Source: Pedobacter roseus (GTDB lineage Bacteria; Bacteroidota; Bacteroidia; Sphingobacteriales; Sphingobacteriaceae). From it: a stretch of 64,000 nucleotides of DNA. Positions 18,209-26,943 of the stretch are shown here, piece by piece (the first letter of the stretch is position 1; each line of letters starts with the position of its first letter). Made by a program: the position numbers and the translations under genes. The notes beneath the pieces were generated by a model that was not told where the DNA came from, searched no databases, and saw only the letters and a list, made by a program, of their open reading frames with translations. The stretch lies in assembly GCF_014395225.1 (NCBI RefSeq), contig NZ_CP060723.1, forward strand, positions 3,782,001 to 3,846,000, written 5' to 3'.

Positions 18209-19570
18209 CTAAACAAAAGCTGAGAAACCGGTTATGGCCCTACCTACAATCAACGTATTAATTTCTTTCGTACCCTCATACGAATAAATCGCCTCAGCAT
18301 CGGCCACGAAACGCGCTACATTATATTCCAGTAAAATACCGTTGCCACCCATTACTTCACGGGCTTTGCTTACCACATCACGTGTTCTCAACGAACAAAA
18401 TACTTTGGCTAACGAAGCGTGTTCATCTTTCAACAATCCCTGATCCTGCAACTGCGACAACCTAAAACACAGTGTTTGCATGGCCGTTAAGTTCGATAAC
18501 ATTTCTACCAGATGGTTCTGAATTAACTGAAACGAGGCAATAGGTTTACCGAATTGCTTGCGGTTACGGGTATATTCCAGCGCATTTTCATAGGCTCCAC
18601 GGGCACAACCTACCGCTTGCCAGGCCACTCCAGCCCTTGTCATCTGCAATACCTTGGCCGTATCCTTAAATGAATTTGCGTTTTGCAACCGATCGGCTTC
18701 TTCAACCTCACAATTGGTTAAAGTAATAATCCCATTTTGTACAATGCGCAAAGCCATTTTATCCTGCATTTTTTCTACCGCAAAACCTGGATTATCTTTT
18801 TTCACAATAAAACCTTTAACCTCACCACTTTCTTCATCACGGGCCCAAATAATTAAGATATCTGCAAAAGTTGCATTACCGATCCACTTTTTCTGCCCGT
18901 TCAACACCCATTTGCCATTTACCTTTTTGCAGGTGGTGGTTAAGCCTCCCGCCGCCGCAGAACCTACTTCAGGCTCGGTTAAACCAAATGCACCAATAAT
19001 TTTAAATTGCTGCATCAGTGGCAACCATTGCTGTTTCTGCTCTTCCGATCCGCATAAATAAATCGATCCCATGGCCAAACCACTCTGCACACCAAAAAAC
19101 GTAGAAATTGAGGTATCAATCCGCGCCATTTCCATAGCTAAAATACCTTCCATTAAATTTGATTTACCAGGACAGCCATACCCTTTATAGGTTAAACCAC
19201 AGATATTAAGTTCGGCCAATTTTGGAATGATTTCGAAAGGGAATTCGGCCTTATTCCAATAATGGTTTACAATCGGTTTTACTTCTTTTTCTAAAAAAGC
19301 ACGCACTTTTAACTGAAGTTCCCGGTCTTCATCTTTTAAGGCTTCATCGCCCAGGTGATAAAAATCGCCTTCAATTGGGGGCAATTCTTTCTTTTTATGC
19401 GATCCGCCCATCATTTTCATCATCCCCTGTATTTGTTTATCATCCAGGCTCGAGATGGTTTCTACCATTTTAGGTAAATCAACTTTTTTCGATAAAGCTT
19501 CCAGTTTATCGAAATCTACATGTTTAAAAAGATTGTAAGCGTTTTTGAGAGATGAGAATATATTCGCCAT
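18209..19570 (-). CDS. Acyl-CoA dehydrogenase, glutaryl-CoA dehydrogenase-like
   Basis: A flavin-dependent acyl-CoA dehydrogenase. The frame from the ATG at 19570 gives 453 residues; an upstream ATG at 19636 in frame would add 22 residues without family character. Motifs are FGLTEPEVGS (flavin/substrate loop), GQKKWIGNATFAD, TRNRKQFGKPIASFQLIQ, VMGGNGI and, near the C-terminus, the catalytic glutamate in YEGTKEINTLIVGRAITG, closely like glutaryl-CoA dehydrogenases. An N-terminal extension of about 70 residues precedes the conserved domain. Being near lat it could serve lysine breakdown through glutaryl-CoA, but many Bacteroidota carry this enzyme elsewhere, so the link is weak. Confidence 0.82.
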   Translation of the reverse strand: MANIFSSLKNAYNLFKHVDFDKLEALSKKVDLPKMVETISSLDDKQIQGMMKMMGGSHKKKELPPIEGDFYHLGDEALKDEDRELQLKVRAFLEKEVKPIVNHYWNKAEFPFEIIPKLAELNICGLTYKGYGCPGKSNLMEGILAMEMARIDTSISTFFGVQSGLAMGSIYLCGSEEQKQQWLPLMQQFKIIGAFGLTEPEVGSAAAGGLTTTCKKVNGKWVLNGQKKWIGNATFADILIIWARDEESGEVKGFIVKKDNPGFAVEKMQDKMALRIVQNGIITLTNCEVEEADRLQNANSFKDTAKVLQMTRAGVAWQAVGCARGAYENALEYTRNRKQFGKPIASFQLIQNHLVEMLSNLTAMQTLCFRLSQLQDQGLLKDEHASLAKVFCSLRTRDVVSKAREVMGGNGILLEYNVARFVADAEAIYSYEGTKEINTLIVGRAITGFSAFV

Positions 19571-19706
19571 TATTATTCGTTTTGAGAATAACAAATAAAG
19601 GGTGTTTTTGTTATTTTGTGTTAAATTTTTTGACATTGGCAGGGCAACAGCAAAAATTTAAAACTATATCTGATTTAAGTTGTTAGTTTGAAAAATTTAA
19701 TTAGCT

Positions 19707-20081
19707 ATGAGCATAGAAAATCAAAATCAAGACCAAGAACAAAGTTTCTTAGATAAAGCAAAAAACAAACTTAACGAATTAAAAGATAAAGCAGAAGATG
19801 CTTGGGAAGATGTTAAGGATAAGGCAGAGGATACATGGGAAAATGTAAAAGACAAAGCAGAAGAGTTAAAAGATAAAGCAGACGATAAATACGATGAGCT
19901 AAAAACAAAAGGCGCATTTGCTGCAGGTGAAGCTAAGGGAAACTCAGAAGCTACAGGCGAAAATCTGAAAGATAAAGCCAGCGATTTGGCAGATAAAGCT
20001 GCGGATAAAGTTGATGACCTTAAAACTAAAGCTGCTTTTAAAGCTGGTGAAATAAAGGGCAATTTTGACGCTAATAAATAA
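19707..20081 (+). CDS. LEA/YtxH-like amphipathic repeat protein, probable stress protein
   Basis: This 124-residue, highly charged protein consists of repeated LKDKAED/VKDKAE-type blocks of about 11 residues (about residues 15-115), with a second repeated block TKxAFxAGExKGN seen at about 70 and 110. It has no signal peptide or membrane segment. Such late-embryogenesis-abundant-like proteins are natively disordered and form helices on drying or on membranes. It is a single gene closed by its own terminator at 20102-20131. Confidence 0.75.
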   Translation: MSIENQNQDQEQSFLDKAKNKLNELKDKAEDAWEDVKDKAEDTWENVKDKAEELKDKADDKYDELKTKGAFAAGEAKGNSEATGENLKDKASDLADKAADKVDDLKTKAAFKAGEIKGNFDANK

Positions 20082-20101
20082 TTATTTGTTTTTTAAGCGA
20101 A

Positions 20102-20131
20102 AAAGGCAAACCGTATAGGCTTGCCTTTTTT
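20102..20131 (+). terminator. Intrinsic terminator after the LEA-like gene
   Basis: The stem AAAGGCAA / TTGCCTTT is followed by a T-run, 20 bp after the stop codon. Confidence 0.8.
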
Positions 20132-20195
20132 ATTTTCTACAATTTTGAAACAATTTATTGATTAAAACGGGACTAAATGTCGGCTATATAAACGG

Positions 20196-20912
20196 CTACC
20201 TCAAATCAAATAAATTATCAACCCCTAGCAATTTCCTTGAAGTAAAACCTTCGCCAAAAGTGGCGCCGATGCTTTTACCAAATTCCCTGGCACGGCCGAT
20301 CATACTTTCAAAAAATTCAGGAGAAGAAATATAAGTCTGTAACCCATCTACGTCAGGGTTATAAAACTGGGTTTTAAAAGCCTTGATGGATTCTATTTTT
20401 TTATCAATATGATCGGTGATGTCTACAATAATATCTGGTTTTAAATAACGGTCCTGGATATATTGCAACAATAATCTCGGACGGTGCGCTTCCTGTTTAA
20501 CACCGTCTACTGAAGTTTCGATTTTTGGCAAACCCGATAAAAATACCGAATCGTAAACCAGGTCACCAGCCCTGCCATGATCAGGATGACGGTCTTCCAA
20601 TGCGTTGCTTAAAATAATTTCAGGTTGATATTTCCTGATCACTTTAATAACCTCCAAACGATGAAACTCATCATCCTGAAAAAAACCATCGCGCATACCC
20701 AGATTTTCGCGGGCATGTAAACCTAAAATTTTTGCAGAATCTGCCGCTTCCTCATCCCTGGTTTCGGCAGTACCACGCGTACCCAGTTCTCCGCGGGTTA
20801 AATCCACAATTCCAACTTTTTTCCCGAGGGCAATATGTTTTAAAATAGTACCTGAACAGCAAAGCTCTGCATCATCAGGGTGCACGGCTATAACTAAAAT
20901 ATCTAACTTCAT
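20196..20912 (-). CDS. bshB1: Bacillithiol biosynthesis deacetylase BshB1
   Basis: A LmbE-type zinc deacetylase that converts GlcNAc-malate to GlcN-malate in bacillithiol synthesis. The zinc site is AHPDDAE near the N-terminus plus a later histidine in EDRHPDHGRAGDLV; TRGELGTRGT and GMRDGFFQDD are typical BshB1 blocks. I use the ATG at 20912 (MKLDILVIAVHPDD, 238 residues), since the upstream ATG at 20930 overlaps the glutathione peroxidase gene and adds only six atypical residues. It lies 7 bp behind that gene, so the two probably form one redox operon. Confidence 0.92.
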   Translation of the reverse strand: MKLDILVIAVHPDDAELCCSGTILKHIALGKKVGIVDLTRGELGTRGTAETRDEEAADSAKILGLHARENLGMRDGFFQDDEFHRLEVIKVIRKYQPEIILSNALEDRHPDHGRAGDLVYDSVFLSGLPKIETSVDGVKQEAHRPRLLLQYIQDRYLKPDIIVDITDHIDKKIESIKAFKTQFYNPDVDGLQTYISSPEFFESMIGRAREFGKSIGATFGEGFTSRKLLGVDNLFDLR

Positions 20913-20919
20913 GATGTAA

Positions 20920-21432
20920 TTATTGGGCATTTTGATTCAGCAACTGCTGAATTTTCTTTTTAATTTTAGAACTCAGTGGCTTGGTAAATGGCAAAAAATA
21001 ATCGACCAGTTCGCCATTTTTGTTTACTATATATTTATGAAAGTTCCACCGGGGTTTCGAACTTAATTTTGAATTCTGTTTCTTATCGCTCAAAAACTGA
21101 TAAAGTGGGTGGGCATGTGCCCCACGCACCATAATCTTGTCGAAAATAGGGAATTTCACCCCATGGTTAATCTCACAAAAGGAAGCAATATCTGAACCAT
21201 TTAAAGGCTCCTGCTTCCCGAAATCGTTGGTGGGAAAACCTAAAATTTCAAAATCCGGATCATTGATCTCGTCTTTAAGCTGCTGTAATTCTTTTAATTG
21301 CGGCGTAAAACCACATTCGGAGGCTGTATTTACAATTAAAACAACTTTGTTGCGGTAGGCTGATAACGGCTGCTCTTCGCCATTGATCTTTTTAACCTTG
21401 AATGAATAAATATTCGGAATGCGTTCCTGCAT
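20920..21432 (-). CDS. Glutathione peroxidase family, probably thioredoxin-dependent peroxidase
   Basis: The 170-residue cytosolic protein has the thioredoxin fold of GPx proteins, with peroxidatic Cys40 in NTASECGFT, the Gln of GKQEP, the Trp of PRWNFHKY, and Cys86 in SFCEINHG at the position of the resolving cysteine of two-Cys, thioredoxin-reduced GPx. The usual FPCNQFG block reads FPTNDFG, so the middle cysteine is lost, which is tolerated in that class. Bacillithiol rather than glutathione is expected in this organism, given bshB1 next door, so the family name does not imply glutathione use. Confidence 0.88.
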   Translation of the reverse strand: MQERIPNIYSFKVKKINGEEQPLSAYRNKVVLIVNTASECGFTPQLKELQQLKDEINDPDFEILGFPTNDFGKQEPLNGSDIASFCEINHGVKFPIFDKIMVRGAHAHPLYQFLSDKKQNSKLSSKPRWNFHKYIVNKNGELVDYFLPFTKPLSSKIKKKIQQLLNQNAQ

Positions 21433-21438
21433 TATATG

Positions 21439-22053
21439 TTATTGATAAAATCCAGAGGTGCGGATAATCGATTCTATATCCCTATCCTCATTAGGATCGT
21501 AAGTGCTTTTTAAATTATGTCCAACCACACGTGCAACAATCTGATAAGAAAATGCAGCAAAACCACCTTTAGTCTGCTTTACAATTTCGTAAGTTGTCCG
21601 CCCCACTTCGCGGTCGATCAGTTTTGTTAAAATCTGACCTTGAGTAATCGTTAAATCCTTTATTTCGCGGTTAAACATGTCTTTAATTTCTTTATCACAT
21701 TGTTTAACCAGTTGTTTCTGTTCTTTTTTCTCTTGTGTTTTGGCTAAATCCTGCTCCAATTGCTCATAGCGGCGTTTAGCAAACAGCGCATAAGGCATTA
21801 CTTTTAATACATTGTACCTTAAACGGTTATAAGCAGCCTGTTCTGCCGGCGATTTCCAGATCCTGGCTGCATAAATGCTTACCTCGTTAAGCTGCATCCA
21901 AGGGATCATTACACCATTATCGTTTGTTGAGGCTACTCTTATAGTATCGCTTTTTCCCATTTTAGGAAAGATTGGAGCACCAGTATCCTGCGCCCGTAGC
22001 GAAAAGCTACAAATCATTACAATACAAAGAAAAAAGAGCCCTTTAAATTTCAT
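21439..22053 (-). CDS. DUF4294-domain secreted protein
   Basis: The 204-residue protein has a signal peptide (cleavage near SLRAQ, residue 22) and the DUF4294 domain, a Bacteroidota family of unknown function, recognisable from the WMQLNEVSIYAAR and YNRLRYNVLKVMPYA blocks and the C-terminal IDREVGRTTYEIVK segment. A charged coiled-coil-like stretch lies at about 100-130. It sits 6 bp upstream of the glutathione peroxidase gene on the same strand. Confidence 0.8.
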   Translation of the reverse strand: MKFKGLFFLCIVMICSFSLRAQDTGAPIFPKMGKSDTIRVASTNDNGVMIPWMQLNEVSIYAARIWKSPAEQAAYNRLRYNVLKVMPYALFAKRRYEQLEQDLAKTQEKKEQKQLVKQCDKEIKDMFNREIKDLTITQGQILTKLIDREVGRTTYEIVKQTKGGFAAFSYQIVARVVGHNLKSTYDPNEDRDIESIIRTSGFYQ

Positions 22054-22162
22054 AAATTTATACTTTTACAAAGTTAGGTGTTATTTCATATATTAGTTGT
22101 TTCACAAAACTAATATAAGTTTTATTCATAAATAAGACGCAATTTTTACGCAAAAAATACAA

Positions 22163-24370
22163 ATGAAAACAGAGTTAGTGATTGATTTAGAGGCGGAAAA
22201 GCAAGAAATTCTAAAAAGATATAGGGCATTATTACGGGCAAGTAAATCTACCCTGCAAAAGGGCGATAAAAAGGAAATCAGGAAAGCTTTCGATATGGCA
22301 CTCGAAAGCCATAAAGATATGCGCCGTAAATCTGGCGAACCTTATATTTATCATCCTATCGCTGTAGCGCAGATTGCTGCTGAAGAAATCGGCCTGGGAA
22401 CAACTTCTATTGTATGCGCCCTACTGCACGATGTGGTGGAAGATACCGACATTACTTTAGAAGATATTGAACGTGAATTTGGCAAGAAAACCGCTAAAAT
22501 TATAGATGGTTTAACCAAAATTTCGGGTGTTTTTGATACCAACAGCTCTTTACAGGCCGAAAACTTCCGTAAAATGCTGCTTACACTGGCTGATGACGTA
22601 AGGGTAATCCTGATCAAACTAGCCGATCGTTTGCACAATATGCGTACAATGGATTTTATGCCGCGCCACAAACAGCTTAAAATTGCGTCAGAAACCATTT
22701 ATTTATATGCACCATTGGCCCATCGTTTGGGATTATATGCGATAAAATCGGAGCTGGAAGATCTTTCCATGAAATATCTTGATCCGGACACCTATAAATT
22801 TATAGCAAAAAAATTAAACGAGAAAAAAGCAGAACGTGCACTTTTCATTAAAAAATTCGTCGAACCGATTGATGAAATTGTACACGAGCAGGGTTTGGTA
22901 GCCGATGTTTACGGCAGACCAAAATCGATCCATTCGATCTGGAATAAAATGAAAAAGAAAAATATTCCTTTCGAAGAGGTATATGATCTTTTTGCCATCA
23001 GGATTATTTTAGATTCGGCTCCGGAAAATGAAAAAGCCGACTGCTGGAAAGCCTATTCAATTGTAACCGATTTATACCGTCCCAATCCAGATCGCTTACG
23101 CGACTGGGTTTCCTCACCTAAAGGAAATGGTTACGAAAGTTTACACACTACAGTAATGGGTCCACGCGGACAGTGGGTTGAGGTACAGATCCGTACGCAG
23201 CGCATGAACGAAATTGCAGAGAAAGGTTTTGCTGCACACTGGAAATACAAAGAATCGAGTAATGATAACGGTCTGGATCAATGGATCCAGAAAGTACGTG
23301 AAATGTTAAGCAATCCTGAAGCCAATGCTTTGGATTTCCTCGACGATTTTAAAATGAACCTTTTCTCTGATGAGATTTTCATCTTCACACCAAAAGGAGC
23401 TTTAATCCAGTTGCCTTTAGGTGCCACGGCTTTGGATTTTGCATTCGAGATCCATACCGACGTGGGTGCAACCTGTATCGGGGCAAAAGTGAACCACAAA
23501 TTGGTTCCGATTTCGTACAAACTTCAAAATGGCGATCAGGTAGAGATTATTACCTCGAGCAAGCAGACGCCTAAAGAAGATTGGCTGAATGTGGTGGTTA
23601 CCGCAAAGGCAAAATCAAAAATCAAATCATCTTTAAAAGAAGAAAAGCGCAAAATTGCCGAAAATGGCAAGGAAATTCTGGAAAGAAAGCTAAAATCACT
23701 AAAAATCACCTATAATACCGATAACATTCAAAAACTGAGTTATTTCTTCAAACTTCCTTCAACACAAGAGCTTTTTGTAAATGTAGCCCTTGGAAAAATT
23801 GAGCTGAAAGACATTAGAGAATACCTGACAACCGAGAAAGAAGTAGAAAACAGAGGACCGGAACGCCCTGAAAACCTAACGGTTGACATGGTTAAATCTA
23901 AAATGAAGGGCTCGGAAAACGACATTTTATTGATTGGAGAAGATTTACAAAAAATAGATTACACTTTAGCGGCTTGTTGTAATCCAATTCCCGGCGATGA
24001 TGTTTTTGGCTTTGTTACGGTAAGTGAGGGCATTAAAATCCATCGAACAAATTGTCCAAATGCTGCCCAATTAATGTCAAACTATGGATACCGGATTGTT
24101 AAAGCAAAATGGAACAAACAGCAGGAGCTCACCTTCTTAACTGGCTTACGTATTGTAGGTATTGATGATGTTGGCTTAATCAATAACATTACGAGGGTTA
24201 TTTCTACCGACTTTAAAGTAAATATGCGTTCCATCACTGTTGATACCAATGAAGGCATATTTGATGGATCGATTATGATATTTGTAAATGATACCGAGCA
24301 CCTGGAAAACCTGATCAAAAATTTATTAAAAGTTAGAGGAGTTACCGGAGTTACCAGGTTTGACGCATAA
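22163..24370 (+). CDS. rsh: Bifunctional (p)ppGpp synthetase/hydrolase (Rel/SpoT type)
   Basis: The 735-residue protein makes and degrades the alarmone (p)ppGpp. Domains in order: HD hydrolase (about 45-200, with HPIAVAQ and LLHDVVEDT, Mn-binding residues intact), synthetase (about 245-360, with YGRPKSIHSIW and VYDLFAIRII), TGS (about 395-455), a helical/zinc-finger-like region with ACCNPIPGD, and a C-terminal ACT (about 655-730). Both catalytic halves appear intact. It is followed by fur and purA in the same direction, a gene order I associate with this group. Confidence 0.93.
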   Translation: MKTELVIDLEAEKQEILKRYRALLRASKSTLQKGDKKEIRKAFDMALESHKDMRRKSGEPYIYHPIAVAQIAAEEIGLGTTSIVCALLHDVVEDTDITLEDIEREFGKKTAKIIDGLTKISGVFDTNSSLQAENFRKMLLTLADDVRVILIKLADRLHNMRTMDFMPRHKQLKIASETIYLYAPLAHRLGLYAIKSELEDLSMKYLDPDTYKFIAKKLNEKKAERALFIKKFVEPIDEIVHEQGLVADVYGRPKSIHSIWNKMKKKNIPFEEVYDLFAIRIILDSAPENEKADCWKAYSIVTDLYRPNPDRLRDWVSSPKGNGYESLHTTVMGPRGQWVEVQIRTQRMNEIAEKGFAAHWKYKESSNDNGLDQWIQKVREMLSNPEANALDFLDDFKMNLFSDEIFIFTPKGALIQLPLGATALDFAFEIHTDVGATCIGAKVNHKLVPISYKLQNGDQVEIITSSKQTPKEDWLNVVVTAKAKSKIKSSLKEEKRKIAENGKEILERKLKSLKITYNTDNIQKLSYFFKLPSTQELFVNVALGKIELKDIREYLTTEKEVENRGPERPENLTVDMVKSKMKGSENDILLIGEDLQKIDYTLAACCNPIPGDDVFGFVTVSEGIKIHRTNCPNAAQLMSNYGYRIVKAKWNKQQELTFLTGLRIVGIDDVGLINNITRVISTDFKVNMRSITVDTNEGIFDGSIMIFVNDTEHLENLIKNLLKVRGVTGVTRFDA

Positions 24371-24372
24371 TT

Positions 24373-24469
24373 AGTCGGAAAGTCAGGAGTCGGAAGTCGA
24401 TATTTCGCGTCTAAGTCGCAAACTATTTGTGATTTAAACTTCGGGCTCCCTCCCACAGTCTTTCCGACT
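24373..24469. repeat. Inverted repeat between rsh and fur
   Basis: Ten-base arms AGTCGGAAAG (24373-24382) and CTTTCCGACT (24460-24469) enclose about 77 bp rich in further GTCGGAAGTCG-like words. No T-tract follows directly; a role as an mRNA 3' structure for rsh is possible. Confidence 0.5.
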
Positions 24470-24517
24470 TTGACAACATTTCAACAATCTAACGCTCGAA
24501 CAATCAAACAATTTACC

Positions 24518-24525
24518 TACCTTTG
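24518..24525 (+). promoter_or_regulatory. -7 promoter element of fur
   Basis: TACCTTTG matches TAnnTTTG exactly, 17 bp before the fur ATG, giving a leader of roughly 14 nt. The -33 element is not distinct. Confidence 0.6.
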
Positions 24526-24542
24526 AATGGAGTTTAAAAACT

Positions 24543-25040
24543 ATGTCTGAACAAAAAACAAATGAGCTCGTTCGCAAGATTTTTGAGGCTTATTTAGAAA
24601 ACAAAAATCTACGTAAAACACCAGAGCGTTTCGCTATATTGGAAGAAATATATTCAAGAAACGACCACTTTGATGTAGAAACCCTTTATATCCACATGAA
24701 AAACCAAAAGTACCGCGTAAGTCGTGCTACGGTTTATAACACTTTGGAATTACTGGTTTCATGCGATTTAGTTACCAAACACCAGTTTGGTAAAAATATG
24801 GCGCAATTCGAAAAATCTTACGGTTACCGCCAGCATGATCACGTGATCTGTATCGAATGCGGTAAAGTAGTAGAGTTCTGCGATCCACGTATCCACCAGA
24901 TCCAAACCATGGTTGGTGATCTTTTAAAATTTGATGTTAAACACCATTCATTAAACCTTTACGGCTTCTGCTCTGACTGCAGTATGGCCAGAAAAGTAAA
25001 TGAAAATGCGGCTACAGCTGCAAAAATTGAAGCAAATTAA
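24543..25040 (+). CDS. fur: Fur-family metal-responsive transcriptional repressor
   Basis: The 165-residue protein has the N-terminal winged helix (about 15-90, with YRVSRATVYNTLELL as recognition helix) and the C-terminal dimerisation/metal domain with the HDHVICIECGKVVEF block and a structural zinc site formed by CIEC and CSDC. Length and motifs fit Fur itself; PerR or Zur function cannot be ruled out by eye. It is placed between rsh and purA, 37 bp before purA, with its own promoter at 24518. Confidence 0.88.
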   Translation: MSEQKTNELVRKIFEAYLENKNLRKTPERFAILEEIYSRNDHFDVETLYIHMKNQKYRVSRATVYNTLELLVSCDLVTKHQFGKNMAQFEKSYGYRQHDHVICIECGKVVEFCDPRIHQIQTMVGDLLKFDVKHHSLNLYGFCSDCSMARKVNENAATAAKIEAN

Positions 25041-25077
25041 ATCAAAATTCAAATAAAACCAGCTTAATTTATTAATA

Positions 25078-26358
25078 ATGACGCAAGTAGATGTACTTCT
25101 CGGCCTGCAATGGGGCGATGAAGGAAAGGGAAAAATCGTTGATGTTCTAAGTCCAAAATATGATCTTATTGCCCGTTTTCAGGGTGGCCCAAATGCCGGA
25201 CATACTTTAGAGTTCGATGGCAAAAAATTCGTTTTAAATACTATCCCTTCAGGAATTTTTAACGAAAAAACCATGAACCTGATCGGTAATGGCGTAGTAA
25301 TCGATCCAATTATCCTAAAAAGAGAGTTAGATAATTTAAAAAAAGCTGGTCATGATCCTGTTGCTGATGGCAAACTGGTGATTGCCCGTAAAGCACACTT
25401 AATTTTACCAACCCACCAATTATTGGATGCTGCTAACGAAGCACGCATGGGTAAAAACAAAATCGGGTCAACTTTAAAAGGTATCGGTCCAACTTATATG
25501 GATAAAACTGGCCGTAACGGTTTACGCGTTGGTGATACTACTCTTCCTGATTTTAAAGAGCGTTATGCTAAACTGGTAGAAAAACATACTGAAATCCTTT
25601 CTCACTACGAAGGTTTCGAGTACGAACTGGCTGAAAAAGAAGCATCATTCTTTGAAGCAATTGAATTCTTAAAAACCATTCCTCACGTAGATAGTGAACA
25701 TTATGTGAACGGTTTCTTGAAAGAAGGAAAAGCTGTTTTAGCCGAAGGTGCACAAGGAACTTTACTGGACGTAGATTTCGGTTCATATCCTTTTGTAACT
25801 TCAAGTAACACTACAACTGCTGGTGCCTGTACCGGTTTAGGTATTGCGCCTAATAAAGTTGGTGCCGTATATGGTATTTTTAAAGCTTATTGCACACGTG
25901 TTGGCGGTGGTCCGTTTCCTACTGAGTTAGATAATGAAGTTGGCGAAAATTTACGTGCTTTAGGTCACGAGTTTGGTGCAACCACAGGCCGTGCCCGTCG
26001 TTGTGGCTGGATTGATCTTCCTGCTTTAAAATATGCCATCATGTTAAACGGTGTAACCGAATTAATTATGATGAAAGCCGATGTTTTGGATACTTTTGAT
26101 ACCATTTATGCCTGTACACATTACGAATACAATGGCGAAACGATCGATTATATGCCTTACGACATCATTTCTATCGAACCAAAACCAGTATTAAAAGCAA
26201 TTGATGGCTGGGCTACTGATGTAACTAAAATTACTTCAGTTGATCAAATTCCAGCTAAATTGAATGATTACATCGCGTTCTTAGAAAAAGAACTGGAAGT
26301 GCCAATTAAATTCCTTTCGGTTGGACCAGACAGAGCACAAACTTTAGAATTACGTTAA
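25078..26358 (+). CDS. purA: Adenylosuccinate synthetase
   Basis: The 426-residue enzyme joins IMP and aspartate with GTP in AMP synthesis. It begins with the LGLQWGDEGKGKIVD P-loop signature, followed by the second signature GIGPTYMDK and the C-terminal TGRARRCGW and KADVLDTF blocks. Length is normal. The gene follows fur closely and ends at a terminator at 26416-26445. Confidence 0.96.
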   Translation: MTQVDVLLGLQWGDEGKGKIVDVLSPKYDLIARFQGGPNAGHTLEFDGKKFVLNTIPSGIFNEKTMNLIGNGVVIDPIILKRELDNLKKAGHDPVADGKLVIARKAHLILPTHQLLDAANEARMGKNKIGSTLKGIGPTYMDKTGRNGLRVGDTTLPDFKERYAKLVEKHTEILSHYEGFEYELAEKEASFFEAIEFLKTIPHVDSEHYVNGFLKEGKAVLAEGAQGTLLDVDFGSYPFVTSSNTTTAGACTGLGIAPNKVGAVYGIFKAYCTRVGGGPFPTELDNEVGENLRALGHEFGATTGRARRCGWIDLPALKYAIMLNGVTELIMMKADVLDTFDTIYACTHYEYNGETIDYMPYDIISIEPKPVLKAIDGWATDVTKITSVDQIPAKLNDYIAFLEKELEVPIKFLSVGPDRAQTLELR

Positions 26359-26368
26359 AAAACTAGCA

Positions 26369-26410
26369 TCGTCATCTCAACTGCAGCGCAGCGAAATGGA
26401 AGAGACCTAT
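26369..26410. repeat. CGTCATCTCRA-family dispersed repeat, single arm
   Basis: CGTCATCTCAACTGCAGC followed by GAAATGGAAGAGACCT matches one arm of the palindromic element at 50352-50436 and the copy at 28775-28812. Confidence 0.55.
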
Positions 26411-26415
26411 AATAA

Positions 26416-26445
26416 AAAAGCAATCCTTAACGGGTTGCTTTTTTT
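26416..26445 (+). terminator. Intrinsic terminator after purA
   Basis: AAAGCAATCC and GGGTTGCTTT form a stem with one G-T pair, followed by a T-run, about 60 bp after the purA stop. Confidence 0.75.
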
Positions 26446-26474
26446 GTTTCTTAGTTCCTTATTATAAAAAAAAT

Positions 26475-26508
26475 CGTCATTACCGCCAAGGCAGGAATCT
26501 TAATGCAA
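26475..26508. repeat. Short dispersed repeat of the CGTCATTaCCGCCaAGGCaGGAATC type
   Basis: The stretch contains an imperfect palindrome (CGCCAAGGCAGG) within CGTCATT...AATCTTAATGCA, resembling a repeat that I know to be widespread in Bacteroidota intergenic regions. Only one copy is seen in the window. Confidence 0.4.
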
Positions 26509-26551
26509 CAGGATTTAGGAATTGTTAGCCCCGTATTATACACCTCATGGG

Positions 26552-26650
26552 CCTGATTTGTAACCAGGATGAGAGAGATTCACATTTGCAATGTAAGAAG
26601 ATGAATTAGCTAAGAAAATTACCTTTCTCAACAGCCTACTTTACAAAAAA
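26552..26650. repeat. REPIN-like element left of the toxin-antitoxin pair
   Basis: About 99 bp, starting with CCTGATTTGTAACCAGG (26552-26568) and ending with a degenerate inverse of the same word (CCTACTTTACAAA, 26635-26647). The internal part (GAGATTCACATTTGC ... AAGATGAATTA) is shared with the element at 27268-27368, in the same orientation. Confidence 0.6.
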
Positions 26651-26667
26651 AACGATAATACAAATAC

Positions 26668-26698
26668 TTGTTTCGCATCTTCAATTTAGTTATTTTTG
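26668..26698 (+). promoter_or_regulatory. Promoter of the toxin-antitoxin operon
   Basis: A -33 TTG (26668-26670) and TATTTTTG (26691-26698, exact TAnnTTTG) are 20 bp apart, placing the transcript start near 26702, 14 bp before the antitoxin ATG. The TTG in the -33 box is in frame with the antitoxin gene but cannot be its start. Confidence 0.65.
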
Positions 26699-26715
26699 AT
26701 TATAAACAATTTATT

Positions 26716-26943
26716 ATGGCGACTATCTTAGAGAGTGAAATGCTAAATTACTTTACCCAGCTAGATGAGGCCGAAAAGACATCTGTTGTCAGAATGCTCA
26801 AAGCATTTATAAATGGGAAAAAGGAAAATTCAAACATTACAATAGAAGAGTATAATAATGAACTTTTAGCCGCAGAAAATGAATTTAAAAACGGCAATTA
26901 CATCTCTCATGATGAATTATTAAATGAGATTAAAAGTTGGTAA
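26716..26943 (+). CDS. Antitoxin of a RelE/ParE-type toxin-antitoxin system
   Basis: A 75-residue acidic protein beginning MATILESEMLNYF; the ATG at 26716 lies just downstream of a consensus promoter. The N-terminal part looks helical (LDEAEKTSVVRMLKAFI) and the C-terminal part (IEEYNNELLAAENEF ... YISHDELLNEIKSW) resembles the toxin-wrapping tails of small antitoxins. It overlaps the toxin gene by 7 bp, the arrangement expected for such pairs. Neutralising the toxin is inferred from size and context. Confidence 0.75.
   Translation: MATILESEMLNYFTQLDEAEKTSVVRMLKAFINGKKENSNITIEEYNNELLAAENEFKNGNYISHDELLNEIKSW

Noticed and set aside
18029..18223. Plus-strand frame of 64 codons, and the opposing frame at 18025-18216
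   Set aside because: Both run across a dispersed hairpin repeat; no family likeness, no promoter at a fitting distance, and the frames mirror each other.
19571..19636. N-terminal extension of the acyl-CoA dehydrogenase by 22 residues
   Set aside because: The extension is rich in Asn, Thr and Lys without family likeness; MANIFSSLKNAYN at 19570 is a natural start.
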